Shown here piece by piece: positions 16,087 through 24,527 of a DNA stretch of 64,000 nt. This DNA comes from Emcibacteraceae bacterium (lineage in GTDB: Bacteria; Pseudomonadota; Alphaproteobacteria; Sphingomonadales; Emcibacteraceae): assembly GCA_021774795.1 (NCBI GenBank), contig JAJFIR010000031.1, positions 124,001-188,000 on the forward strand, read 5' to 3'. Numbering within the stretch: position 1 is the stretch's first letter; the number at the start of each line of letters is the position of its first letter. The notes under the pieces are model-generated. The model worked only from the letters and a program-made list of their open reading frames with translations, was not told the origin of the DNA and did no database searches. The position numbers and the translations under genes were made by a program.

Positions 16087-16824
16087 TTAGAAGACTGCCT
16101 GTCGAATTATATTCAGTCCCATCAGCAAGAAAACAGATAGAACAATTTTTTGAAAAATAACAGGTTCAATTTTCCGCCTTAATCTTTCTCCTAAATTAAA
16201 CCCTATTAATGTTGGAATAATTAACATGAGAGAAATACTTGCCAGGGGACCGGTCATTAAACCATTCATCCAATAGCCTACACACAAAGGTAAACTCCCC
16301 ATTGTAACTAACAAACCGGTTGCTCGGATAAAATCGTCTTTTTCGACACGGCGTGATACTAAATAAATAACCATCGGTGGAGACCAAATTGCCGTTAATC
16401 CCCCCATAATACCAGCGAGACCACCGGCAATTACCTGTATTATTTTATCAAAACGCTCTGGTAATTTTGCTGGACGAATAAATAAACTGCTGATGACAAA
16501 GAAAATAATAACAACGCCCAGAATTATCATAATTATTTCAACGGATATAACGGCACTCAGATTCGTGAAGATCGCGATAAAAAACATCAACGTCAAACCA
16601 AAAGGCCAGAATGTTGTTAAGACGCGAACAAAATCCCCACTACGGATCAACTGCCAAAAATTAGAAATCATCATGGGAAAAATCACCAAAGCAATCGCAG
16701 TATGGGGATCATAAAATTGAGACAACACAGAAATACTTGCCGTCGGTAAACCAATACCAATAGTCCCTTTGATGATGCCGGCAAAGATAAAAACTGCTAT
16801 TGCAACCCAGATCAAATTATCCAT
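16087..16824 (-). CDS. TauE/SafE family anion permease
   Basis: 245 residues starting at ATG 16824, preceded by GTAGGTGA at 6-nt spacing (the frame extends to 16857, but those 11 residues are unsupported). About eight hydrophobic helices. FIFAGIIKGTIGIGLPTASI at the N-terminus and GGLAGIMGGLTAIWSPPMVIYL in the middle are the two halves of the TauE/SafE (DUF81) duplication. Members export sulfite, sulfoacetate or other organic anions. It is upstream of and in the same direction as the transporter-nagA-nagB unit but separated by 220 bp containing an inverted repeat, so probably separate. Substrate unknown. Confidence 0.88.
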   Translation of the reverse strand: MDNLIWVAIAVFIFAGIIKGTIGIGLPTASISVLSQFYDPHTAIALVIFPMMISNFWQLIRSGDFVRVLTTFWPFGLTLMFFIAIFTNLSAVISVEIIMIILGVVIIFFVISSLFIRPAKLPERFDKIIQVIAGGLAGIMGGLTAIWSPPMVIYLVSRRVEKDDFIRATGLLVTMGSLPLCVGYWMNGLMTGPLASISLMLIIPTLIGFNLGERLRRKIEPVIFQKIVLSVFLLMGLNIIRQAVF

Positions 16825-17013
16825 AGTTTCACCTACAAAAAGCTGTCCGCGAAGCATAGCTTTTAATAATACTGTTGTCTGCTTGAGATTAATCAGCAGG
16901 ATATTCTACTGTGTATCTGCAAATAATAAAAGAATAGAGGTCATAAAAAATAAAATAAGATTCGCCTTCATCTCCAATTATATAGAATTAGTAGTGCCCA
17001 GATATGAGTGGCC

Positions 17014-17067
17014 GCCTCCAATCACCACACAAAGCAGCCGTTCAAAATAATGCATCCAACCAAGTAG
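17014..17067. repeat. 54-bp dispersed repeat, copy A
   Basis: Nearly identical (about 48 of 54 positions) to 19871-19924. It contains CAAAGCAG and TTCAAAATAATGCATCCAACCAAGTAG. Both copies are intergenic and in the same orientation, flanking the regulator and secreted-protein genes. No open frame, and no inverted-repeat ends typical of a MITE. Confidence 0.7.
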
Positions 17068-17134
17068 GCTTTTGTCACTAACCTACTGTTCCAGTCCTTG
17101 GTGTTTTTGAACGTCTTTTAGAATACTTAATTTT

Positions 17135-18583
17135 ATGTATAATGGCATCATGATAGATAATTGGTTCAATAGACTTGGGAATAATACACTTTCAAAGACT
17201 CGCTTTTATTTCTTTGGAGGATTCTGTTTTGATGCAAACCGGTTAGAGTTAAAGGAATCGGATAAATTGGTTGATTTGAAAATACAGCCAGCCCGGCTAT
17301 TAAAAATATTACTGGAACGTGCACCAGAAACTATTTCCAGGCAGGAAATAAAAGAACTCATTTGGAACAATGGTACGATAGTGGAATTTGACCACGGACT
17401 AAATACCTGCGTAAATCAATTACGGGCGGCATTAACTGACACCGCCAATAAACAACAATTTATAGCCACTATGCCTAAACGAGGATATCGCTTTGTTGGC
17501 GATATCCGTTCTGTAAATAATTCAATAAATGCTGCAACGAGACAGATTGCGATAGCGTCTATATTGATATTTACCATTTTAGCTTTGGGTTGGTACACGA
17601 ACCCTTTCCCAAATTTCAATAAGCAACAAATCCAAGATGATCAAAGCGATAACAGCTCTGCCTTTTTTGACCTGTTGATGCGAGCAAAACGTGCTTATCA
17701 ATTAGGGGATGATAACTCTATTGAGAGTAGTTTGGTTTCATATGATGCAGCTTTAGAATTAAACCCGAAATCAGTTGAAGCGATGGGTGGAAAGGCACTT
17801 TCGCTGATCGCACGAGCGAACAACACTAAGTTTAACTCAACTTCAGTCTATGCCAGCGCAATGAAGTTGACTGATCAAATACGAGGGCAAGTAGGCTCTA
17901 CGGCACTATCGGAATTGGTGCGCGGTTTTATTTTTCTCTATCGAGATCGAAACTTAAAGCTTTCGAAACAAGCGTTTGATATAGCAATTGATCTTACGCC
18001 GGAAAGTGCCATGGCGCATTCCTGGCGCGCTGCAGTTTTAGCTGCACTGGGTGACGTGAACGGTGCCGCAAAAGAAGCTGACTTAGCGGTGCAGCTGGAC
18101 CCGCTTTCGATGGCAATTAGTGCAGATCGATGCTGGTACTTGGCAGCCGCGGGACGATTTGAGGAATCCGTAGAAGCTTGTCACTGGGCGCTGGAGATTA
18201 CTCCAGATCATAACTGGACTCTCATAGGATTGGTGGCAGCACTTGAGAAACTTGGGCGAAACGAAGAAGCAATAGAAGCTCTAAATCAGATTTTAGTAAA
18301 CTTTGGCGGATCTGAAACTAACTTCCTAGAAGAAACTGCTTCAATTGATCTGAAATCGTTGCATTGCAAAATAGCTGATATGTTGGTTCCTCGCTCTAAA
18401 GAGGGACAATTCCCATTATTTCATTTGGCAGCATTTAATGCCCAGTGTCATAGATTTGAAACTGCAATTGGATTGCTCGAAGAAGCCAAGTCTCGTGGAG
18501 AAATAGGAACGCTTTACTATACCATTGATCCAAGGTTCGATGACTTTAGAGATAGTCCAATATCCAAGACATTTCAGATGTAG
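17135..18583 (+). CDS. CadC-like winged-helix regulator with membrane helix and TPR domain
   Basis: 482 residues. Residues about 25-120 form an OmpR/PhoB-type winged helix: FGGFCFDANRLELKES, PARLLKILLERAPETISRQEI, and TMPKRGYRFVGDI, which closes the domain. Next comes one membrane helix (about 135-153, IASILIFTILALGWY), then a C-terminal half of TPR-like helical pairs (SVEAMGGKALSLIARA, SAMAHSWRAAVLAALGDVNGAAKEADLAVQLDP, DHNWTLIGLVAALEKLGRNEEAIEALNQIL). This is the ToxR/CadC layout with a periplasmic TPR sensor. It should control transcription from the inner membrane in response to an envelope or small-molecule signal. No response-regulator receiver domain. Targets may include the secreted-protein gene downstream. 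Confidence 0.85.
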   Translation: MYNGIMIDNWFNRLGNNTLSKTRFYFFGGFCFDANRLELKESDKLVDLKIQPARLLKILLERAPETISRQEIKELIWNNGTIVEFDHGLNTCVNQLRAALTDTANKQQFIATMPKRGYRFVGDIRSVNNSINAATRQIAIASILIFTILALGWYTNPFPNFNKQQIQDDQSDNSSAFFDLLMRAKRAYQLGDDNSIESSLVSYDAALELNPKSVEAMGGKALSLIARANNTKFNSTSVYASAMKLTDQIRGQVGSTALSELVRGFIFLYRDRNLKLSKQAFDIAIDLTPESAMAHSWRAAVLAALGDVNGAAKEADLAVQLDPLSMAISADRCWYLAAAGRFEESVEACHWALEITPDHNWTLIGLVAALEKLGRNEEAIEALNQILVNFGGSETNFLEETASIDLKSLHCKIADMLVPRSKEGQFPLFHLAAFNAQCHRFETAIGLLEEAKSRGEIGTLYYTIDPRFDDFRDSPISKTFQM

Positions 18584-18729
18584 ATATCTTGAAGTATCAT
18601 CATTCTCCCAAGCATTAAAAATATTTATTTTAGATTTATTTTAGATTAAATGATTTTCAATCATTGAGATGTGTCGCGTTTACTTTGTTTTACCAATTTA
18701 AATTTGGTTAGATTTTGACGAGGAGCACG

Positions 18730-18858
18730 ATGATGTTGAGTGCTAATAAACATATTATTGACGGAAAACTAGCTTTTGTAAGCGGGATTATTGTATCCGC
18801 TACATTTGTAATAGTTGTTTTTTTTGGAAGGAGCAATTGCGCAAGAAAAAGAACATAA
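18730..18858 (+). CDS. Small hydrophobic ORF, possibly a broken signal-peptide gene
   Basis: 42 codons, ATG at 18730 behind AGGAG (18721-18725). Residues 15-33 are a single hydrophobic segment (FVSGIIVSATFVIVVFF). The frame runs through an eight-T tract; a one-base shift there would give ...LEGAIAQEKEHK and a stop, i.e. a signal peptide with an AIAQ cleavage site. So it is either a true small membrane protein or the start of a secreted-protein gene lost by frameshift and deletion. It lies 36 bp before the next gene, in the same direction. Confidence 0.4.
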   Translation: MMLSANKHIIDGKLAFVSGIIVSATFVIVVFFGRSNCARKRT

Positions 18859-18893
18859 ATAATCTCAATTAAATTCTGTTGGAAGGATACAAG

Positions 18894-19757
18894 ATGAAGA
18901 GTAATATTTTATTATCGAACATACTATCGATATCTAGCTTTTTTTTAATAACTTTCTACCTTACGGCAACTGTAGGCGCACAAACAGCATTGTCGATAGA
19001 TCATTTTAATGATGCTGATGATTGGCCAGTTTATTCGCCGGGTGAATTAGAGTTAGACAACATGAATGTTGGCGATATCCGCATTGGGTATCACGGTATA
19101 TTTGGAACTCCAAATGGAACTTTGGAAGCTAAAACTTTCATTGAACTGGTCAATGTTATGTTCAATGGAACGCCCGCAAATTGGATGCAATGGACCTTTA
19201 CCAGCGAAACCAAAGGAGAAAAAACTACGCCAAATTTGGACCTTCTCATTATGGATAAAGAAACTGGAGGTCTTCGTTATCGGATGGCACCCTCAAAGAA
19301 CGGCAGTAAATGGGGTGGCCCCTACAATTTTATTGGTGTGGGCAATTCGGAGGTTAAAGAAATTGTTATATCCGAGAATGAAAAAGCAACAACTGAATAC
19401 ACATCTATTGAAGGCCCCATCTTTGATTTTGGCGGTCTGCCTTTTGTGCTACCATTTTTGGAGTTACAAAATGGCAAGGGAGTTAGGTTAAATACTTATC
19501 AAAAGTCGGAGATTAACGGGACAGAATTGATTGATGTCATATCTATGGGTCCAAAAGAAATTATAGATACAAGGGGCAATAGCCATGACGTAACGGAGAT
19601 TCAAACGATAGGGTCAAGCAGAAAAACACGTGTCAGTTTTTATGTTTCGAAGAGTGCGCCTTATTTTTATGGTTGGGATTATAGACAGGTTGATGACGGA
19701 ACATCTTTATTTAAGATGATATATAAGGGGTACAAATTGATCGATATTGAGAGCTAA
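18894..19757 (+). CDS. Secreted protein of unknown function
   Basis: 287 residues from ATG 18894, set by GGAAGG at 7-nt spacing (a TTG five codons upstream is less likely). Signal peptide 1-30 ending in VGAQT. The mature part is beta-rich with few helices, and contains DIRIGYHGIFGTPNGT, LDLLIMDKETGGLRYRM, and a C-terminal block RKTRVSFYVSKSAPYFYGWDYR. Alternating strands and the terminal APYFYGW pattern recall DUF3108-like periplasmic beta-barrel proteins, but I do not recognise the family firmly. No catalytic signature. Lies after the CadC-like regulator and the small ORF, bounded by the two 54-bp repeats. Confidence 0.75.
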   Translation: MKSNILLSNILSISSFFLITFYLTATVGAQTALSIDHFNDADDWPVYSPGELELDNMNVGDIRIGYHGIFGTPNGTLEAKTFIELVNVMFNGTPANWMQWTFTSETKGEKTTPNLDLLIMDKETGGLRYRMAPSKNGSKWGGPYNFIGVGNSEVKEIVISENEKATTEYTSIEGPIFDFGGLPFVLPFLELQNGKGVRLNTYQKSEINGTELIDVISMGPKEIIDTRGNSHDVTEIQTIGSSRKTRVSFYVSKSAPYFYGWDYRQVDDGTSLFKMIYKGYKLIDIES

Positions 19758-20112
19758 TTTCAGTAATATATGTCAAAGTAAGGACTTCCATGATCGGCTT
19801 TATCGCCAATTTATTTGATAATTTTTTTGAAAGCCCGGCATAGAAATTTGAAGCACGTGTTGCGTTGATCGCTTCCAATCACCGTACAAAGCAGACATTC
19901 AAAATAATGCATCCAACCAAGTAGATTTTCAAAACAAAGCGATTATTCAAATACAAATAATACCGTAAAATTCGACTTTGTTGCCTATAAATGTTCCGAG
20001 TGGGTCTATTTTATATTTGCACTTTTAATAAATAGGTTGCCTTGTTAAATTGATGTATTCAGATCATGTGGGATTATGATATACATAATAATAAAGTACA
20101 GAGTATAGAAGG
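19758..20112. other. Intergenic stretch with repeat copy B, no gene
   Basis: 355 bp between the secreted-protein gene and the reductive-dehalogenase-like gene. Apart from the 54-bp repeat at 19871-19924 it is AT-rich and holds no supported reading frame. The last 100 bp presumably contain the promoter of the gene at 20113, preceded by AGAAGGATG. Confidence 0.6.
19871..19924. repeat. 54-bp dispersed repeat, copy B
   Basis: Second copy of the element at 17014-17067, same orientation, differing at about six positions: GCTTCCAATCACC, then CAAAGCAGACATTCAAAA and TGCATCCAACCAAGTAG. Shorter stretches like AAAGCGGACATTCA also occur at 6895-6908 and 48781-48794, so a degenerate intergenic family may exist in this genome. 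Confidence 0.7.
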
Positions 20113-21084
20113 ATGAGAAAAACAAAACCTAAATTTATTCCGAAACCTGAACAAATGGCATTATGGCCTGACATTTCAGGTAATAAGGTGAATGGATTGG
20201 GCGAAACAGAAGTTCGTCAACCTACGCCTATCTATTGGCAAAAACCAGAACTAACGCCTTTCGGTCCCATCATGGGATATTATAAAAGCGTTCAACCACC
20301 TGATAAAAAATTGATAGAAATCCGACAACGAGAACATGATTTTGCCCATCAGGAAATCTCTCCCAAATCTAATATCCGAAAAGAAAATACGCCTGAAAAA
20401 TGGACAGAGCTTGTTAAAGAAGTGGGGCTAAAAAATAATGGTGATGTTGTTGGTATCACTAAAATGAAACCTGAGTGGGTAATCGAATCTTTTGAAGTAC
20501 CCTATGAGACCGTTATCATGTCAGGCGTATCAATGAATTTTGACGAATTAAAAGAAGCGCCGGGAATTATATCAGCGCGCGAAGTTTCCCGGCAATATGG
20601 TCGCGCCCAGCAGGTTTCAAAAGCAATCGCCTCTTGGATTCATGAGCAGGGCTGGAATGCCGTTTCTTATGGTGGATCAAATCATGTGCCGATGCTGCTC
20701 ATACCACCAGCAATCGAATGTGGATTTGGGGAGCTTGGTAAACACGGTTCGCTCATAAATAATAAATATGGCTCGGCCTTCAGGCTTGGTGCTGTCGTTA
20801 CGGATATGCCGCTTGATTTAGACTCAAAAAAAATATTCGGCGCAGATGAGTTTTGTATGAATTGCAAAGCATGTGAAGCAGCGTGTCCACCAGATGCTAT
20901 CAGTTCATCAAAAAAAATGGTTCGTGGCGTTGACAAATGGTATGTTGATTTTGACAAATGTCTTCCATATTTCACTGAAAGTATCGGCTGCGGCATTTGT
21001 CTCGCCGTTTGTCCGTGGAGCAGACCCGGTGTGGCGGACAACTTGATCAAAAAGCTCGCTAAGAAGCGGCAAAAAGATATTTGA
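20113..21084 (+). CDS. Reductive-dehalogenase-like double 4Fe-4S protein
   Basis: 323 residues. The C-terminal third has the two-cluster pattern of RdhA enzymes: FCMNCKACEAACPPDAI (C248, C251, C254, C258) and, after C283, GCGICLAVCPWS (C293, C296, C300). The middle (WVIESFEVPYETVIMSGVSM..., WIHEQGWNAVSYGG, ECGFGELGKHGSLINNKYGSAFRLGAVVTDMPL) corresponds to the nitroreductase-like cobalamin-binding core of RdhA; LGKHGSLINNKYGSAFRLG is especially typical. It lacks the Tat signal and is shorter than respiratory RdhA (about 450-500), and no rdhB anchor gene is adjacent. So a soluble cytoplasmic enzyme of the catabolic or queuosine-reductase-like branch is likely. Whether it removes halogen is untested. 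Confidence 0.8.
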   Translation: MRKTKPKFIPKPEQMALWPDISGNKVNGLGETEVRQPTPIYWQKPELTPFGPIMGYYKSVQPPDKKLIEIRQREHDFAHQEISPKSNIRKENTPEKWTELVKEVGLKNNGDVVGITKMKPEWVIESFEVPYETVIMSGVSMNFDELKEAPGIISAREVSRQYGRAQQVSKAIASWIHEQGWNAVSYGGSNHVPMLLIPPAIECGFGELGKHGSLINNKYGSAFRLGAVVTDMPLDLDSKKIFGADEFCMNCKACEAACPPDAISSSKKMVRGVDKWYVDFDKCLPYFTESIGCGICLAVCPWSRPGVADNLIKKLAKKRQKDI

Positions 21085-21103
21085 GTATTCCTATTTGCTT
21101 AAT

Positions 21104-22516
21104 TCATCTTAATTTATTCCCAATAGTTGCTCGCGAATCAGTTACTACTCTGAATATAGCGAGTCCCATCAAGGCCATCGCAACCGAAACAAATACGTTT
21201 AAGTAATTAAGAAACGCCCATGGCAGATAATCAAAGACTGGGACCCCAAGAGTTACCGCATAGAATGCCCCACCCAAAGACCATGGCAGAAGTGGTGCGA
21301 TAAGTGTGGTGCTTTCTTCGACAGTTCTGGAGAGCATATATTTTTGTAAACCCATTGCTTCATATTTTCTCTTAAAAAGTTGTGACGTTAGAACGATAGA
21401 AATATAGCCCTGCCCCGTACTAACTGTGCTTATGATTCCGGTAAACATTGTTGCTATTATCAAAGGTACAACGGCTTCTATTTTACTAAATAATCCCTGA
21501 AGTAATGATGTTAAATAGCCGACTTTATCGAGCAATCCTCCGAGTGCCAACACAAATAGAGCAAGCATTATCGTGCCCATCATGCCGAGCATGCCGCCAC
21601 GATTAACGAGTAGATCCAATTCTTGATGACCCGTGCTGGCCGAATACCCGCTATAGATACTATTAAAAATATCCAATAAACTACGGTCTTGCAGGATCAA
21701 CGCCAACATGATCGCCGTCGCGACGCTTGCCATCATAGATGGCTCTGCGGCTACTTTGTTCATACTCATAATCAGCAAGGCCAATATCGGCAAAAAACCC
21801 CAGAAGCTAACCGTAAAATTATTGTCAATGGCGGCCTGGAATGCTTCAATTTCTGTAGTTGACAGCGCAGCGGATGAATATTGAAGCCCGATAATTGTGA
21901 AAATTATCAAACAAAGAATATAAGTTGGAATTGTCGTATAAAGCATTGACTTTATGTGTTTATAGAGATCTGTACCGGCGACAACAGCGGCTAGATTGGT
22001 CGTATCAGAAATTGGCGACATTTTGTCACCAAAGCTCGCCCCGGCAATAATCATTCCCGCAACGATCGGCAAGGGGATACCCATAGCCCCACCTACACCA
22101 ATTAAAATAACACCCGCCGTTCCAACAGTACCCATCATTGTACCGACCGCAACAGACATAAAACTACATATCAGCAGGCCTGCTGGCAAGAATACGGCTG
22201 GATGAATGAGGTCTAGGCTGTAATAGACCAAACTGGCAATTGTGCCACTTTCAAGGTAGGTTGCGATAATAACACCAATCAGAATAAAAACATAGATAGC
22301 ACCTAATCCCATCGAGATACCATCAGACATTATTTTTTTAATTTCGTAAAACTTATATCCCAGAAAATACGTAAGGCAGCATGTCCATATAATGCAAAGC
22401 ATCAATAGAACATGTATGCTCGTTTTAAAAACGACTACGCCTACAATAAGTATTGTCATGATAACAGAAAAACACAATAACGCCTGATTAAAACTGGGTA
22501 GTTTAGTATCGATCAT
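21104..22516 (-). CDS. nhaC: Na+/H+ antiporter, NhaC family
   Basis: 470 residues, about 11-12 membrane helices. GASFGDKMSPISDTTNLAAVVAGTDLYKHI (about 160-189) is the NhaC family signature, and LSRTVEESTTLIAPLLPWSLGGAFYA (about 395-420) is the matching second half. NhaC proteins exchange sodium for protons, though some members exchange organic anions (malate/lactate type). Located 18 bp after the aminotransferase gene in the same direction, so it belongs to the catabolic unit. This raises the possibility that it moves an organic substrate or supplies the sodium gradient for uptake. Convergent with the reductive-dehalogenase-like gene. Confidence 0.88.
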   Translation of the reverse strand: MIDTKLPSFNQALLCFSVIMTILIVGVVVFKTSIHVLLMLCIIWTCCLTYFLGYKFYEIKKIMSDGISMGLGAIYVFILIGVIIATYLESGTIASLVYYSLDLIHPAVFLPAGLLICSFMSVAVGTMMGTVGTAGVILIGVGGAMGIPLPIVAGMIIAGASFGDKMSPISDTTNLAAVVAGTDLYKHIKSMLYTTIPTYILCLIIFTIIGLQYSSAALSTTEIEAFQAAIDNNFTVSFWGFLPILALLIMSMNKVAAEPSMMASVATAIMLALILQDRSLLDIFNSIYSGYSASTGHQELDLLVNRGGMLGMMGTIMLALFVLALGGLLDKVGYLTSLLQGLFSKIEAVVPLIIATMFTGIISTVSTGQGYISIVLTSQLFKRKYEAMGLQKYMLSRTVEESTTLIAPLLPWSLGGAFYAVTLGVPVFDYLPWAFLNYLNVFVSVAMALMGLAIFRVVTDSRATIGNKLR

Positions 22517-22534
22517 AATGTGTTCTCCTAAAGT

Positions 22535-23620
22535 TTATTTGAAGTGGTTTTTCATGGCTTTTATTAAGGCATTATTTTCATCTTCAGTGCCAACGGTTAT
22601 CCTCATGCTGGCGGGTAACTGATAAAAATCAACAGAACCAACAAGAATATCCTGTAGTTTTAAAAATTTATCTGCGGATTGCTTTGCTTCTTTTCCATCA
22701 GGAAAATGGATCAAAATAAAATTACATACGCTTGGCGTGACCTTTAAGCCAAGCTTAACCATTTCATCTGTTAGCAGGGCTATCCATTTTTGAGTATAAA
22801 TGCGCACCATATTGGCGTGATTTTCGTCCTCAATTGCTGCGACTCCTGAGATTTGGGCCGGTGCATTGACATTAAACCCTCCTTTTAACCTTAGCATAAT
22901 CTCCGCCATGTCTTTGGTCATGTAACTCCAACCAATTCGTAGAGCACTTAATCCATATAATTTTGATAAAGTGCGCGTGACAATAACATTTTCATGCTCG
23001 TCTACCAGATCAAAACCGCAGTCGAAATCATCATTGGTAACAAAATCAGCATAGGCACAATCAAGCACCAAAAGGATATGTTCCGGCAGATATTTACGTA
23101 ACCTCTTAATTTCTGAATAAGGCAGGTAAGTCCCCGTAGGGTTTCCGGGATTATCAACAAAGACCACTCTTGTTCTTTCGGTTACAGCGGCTAATATGTT
23201 ATCAACGCTAATGACGAAATCGTCATGGGCAACCGGTACCGGTATCCCACCCGATTTTAATATAACAACTTTATACATCAGAAATCCGTATTTAGGATAA
23301 ATGGCTTCGTCACCGTCGGCTATATAGGCCTGAGCAACATATTTTAGAATTTCTTCGGAACCGTTGGAACAAACTATTCGAGTATCATCAAGATTAAATT
23401 TTTTGCCTAACACTTTGCGCAATTTAGCGCAAGAGCGATCCGGATAACGGTGTAAGGTTTTACATTCTTTCTCATAAGCCTTTATTGCAGCAACACTGGG
23501 AGGAAAAGCATTTTCATTTAGCGATAAATTAATGGCATATTTTTTAATCTCGGTGTCCCCGGGGGCTTGGGGTTGAAAAGGTGCCCTCAATATAGCTTGG
23601 TTGGGAATTATTTTACTCAT
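22535..23620 (-). CDS. PLP-dependent aminotransferase, HisC-like
   Basis: 361 residues, fold-type I aminotransferase. LSLNENAFPPS, SNGSEEILKYVAQAYI, FVDNPGNPTGTYLP (the conserved Asn-Pro-x-Gly), LVLDCAYADF (Asp/Tyr pair) and TRTLSKLYGLSALRIGW with PLP lysine K220 are all present. The size and YPK-YGFLMYK region match histidinol-phosphate aminotransferases, a group that also includes aromatic amino acid aminotransferases. There are no other his genes here; the partners are a GntR regulator, a ThDP enzyme, an aldehyde dehydrogenase and ring-hydroxylating/cleaving enzymes. I infer transamination of an aromatic or other catabolised amino acid rather than histidine synthesis. Confidence 0.88.
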   Translation of the reverse strand: MSKIIPNQAILRAPFQPQAPGDTEIKKYAINLSLNENAFPPSVAAIKAYEKECKTLHRYPDRSCAKLRKVLGKKFNLDDTRIVCSNGSEEILKYVAQAYIADGDEAIYPKYGFLMYKVVILKSGGIPVPVAHDDFVISVDNILAAVTERTRVVFVDNPGNPTGTYLPYSEIKRLRKYLPEHILLVLDCAYADFVTNDDFDCGFDLVDEHENVIVTRTLSKLYGLSALRIGWSYMTKDMAEIMLRLKGGFNVNAPAQISGVAAIEDENHANMVRIYTQKWIALLTDEMVKLGLKVTPSVCNFILIHFPDGKEAKQSADKFLKLQDILVGSVDFYQLPASMRITVGTEDENNALIKAMKNHFK

Positions 23621-23801
23621 CTATCAAATCCCGAATTTGGTGATGTATAAGCGGAGATATTTTTTTATCGTCAATTGTTATCATTGTTTTTCCTGAATTG
23701 TCTAATTTTTCTCTACAAAAATAGCTATTTTATTGGTTAAATATGTGTAAAATGATCATAATAAACTTTTCTCAATAACTGAATACAAATGGTAAAGGCT
23801 A

Positions 23802-24524
23802 ATGTTAATGGTTAATAAAAAGTCGTTAGATGATGGTTTAACCAAAACAGAAATTACGACGGCTAATCTCAGACAGGATATAATTACCTGTCTTTTCGCA
23901 CCAGGCATAAAATTGACATTTGAAAAACTTATTAAAAGATATGATGTCAGCATTTCAACCTTAAGAGAAAGCCTGACGACACTGGTGGTAGAAGGATTAG
24001 TTCGTTCATTACCACGCAGAGGGTTTTGGGTAAGCGAAGTTTCTTCAGGAGATTTAGATGACCTTACACAAATGAGAATTGCTCTTGAAATAGAAGCCCT
24101 TAAACGTTCAATTGTACGGGGACAAGATGAGTGGGAAGGGAAAATTATTCAGGCCCTCCACTTTTTGAACAGAGATGACAATCCCACCACCGTAGCGGAA
24201 AAATACGACAATCAGCAATATCATTCCAATCTGCATCACGCACTATATTCTGCTTGCGGATCGCCTCGAATAATAGAGCTCTGTGCTGCTCTTGATTTTC
24301 AATCCAATCGTTATAGACATATTTTTTATGAAGCAATGTATACCTCCAAACAACACTGGATAAATCATTCAAAAATTGTTGAAGCAGCACTAAGTAGAAA
24401 ATCGGACACTGCCTGTGAATTACTTGAACAACATATCCACAAAACAGCTCACTTTTTAATGCACGAGGTGTCGGAAGATGAATGGAAAATCCGGCTGTCC
24501 TCCTTAAACATGAATACGCTGTAA
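23802..24524 (+). CDS. GntR family regulator, FCD subfamily
   Basis: 240 residues. N-terminal winged helix of GntR type: TTANLRQDIITCLFAPGIKL, LIKRYDVSISTLRESLTTLVVEGLV and the wing RSLPRRGFWV. The C-terminal helical FCD domain begins DDLTQMRIALEIEALKRS and supplies metal/ligand residues (D in DLDDL, H in YHSNLHHAL, H in WINHSKIVEAAL). FCD regulators sense organic acids or amino-acid-derived ligands and repress catabolic genes. The ATG at 23808 has better ribosome-site spacing (AAAGG, 9 nt) than that at 23802. It is divergent from the aminotransferase-nhaC unit and convergent with the ThDP enzyme, so it is the probable cluster regulator. Confidence 0.9.
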   Translation: MLMVNKKSLDDGLTKTEITTANLRQDIITCLFAPGIKLTFEKLIKRYDVSISTLRESLTTLVVEGLVRSLPRRGFWVSEVSSGDLDDLTQMRIALEIEALKRSIVRGQDEWEGKIIQALHFLNRDDNPTTVAEKYDNQQYHSNLHHALYSACGSPRIIELCAALDFQSNRYRHIFYEAMYTSKQHWINHSKIVEAALSRKSDTACELLEQHIHKTAHFLMHEVSEDEWKIRLSSLNMNTL

Positions 24525-24527
24525 ATT

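Noticed and set aside
20113-21084. Calling the gene a respiratory reductive dehalogenase (rdhA)
   Set aside because: No Tat signal, no rdhB and too short; only a reductive-dehalogenase-like label is justified.
22535-23620. Histidine biosynthesis hisC
   Set aside because: Sequence type fits, but there are no his genes nearby and the context is catabolic.
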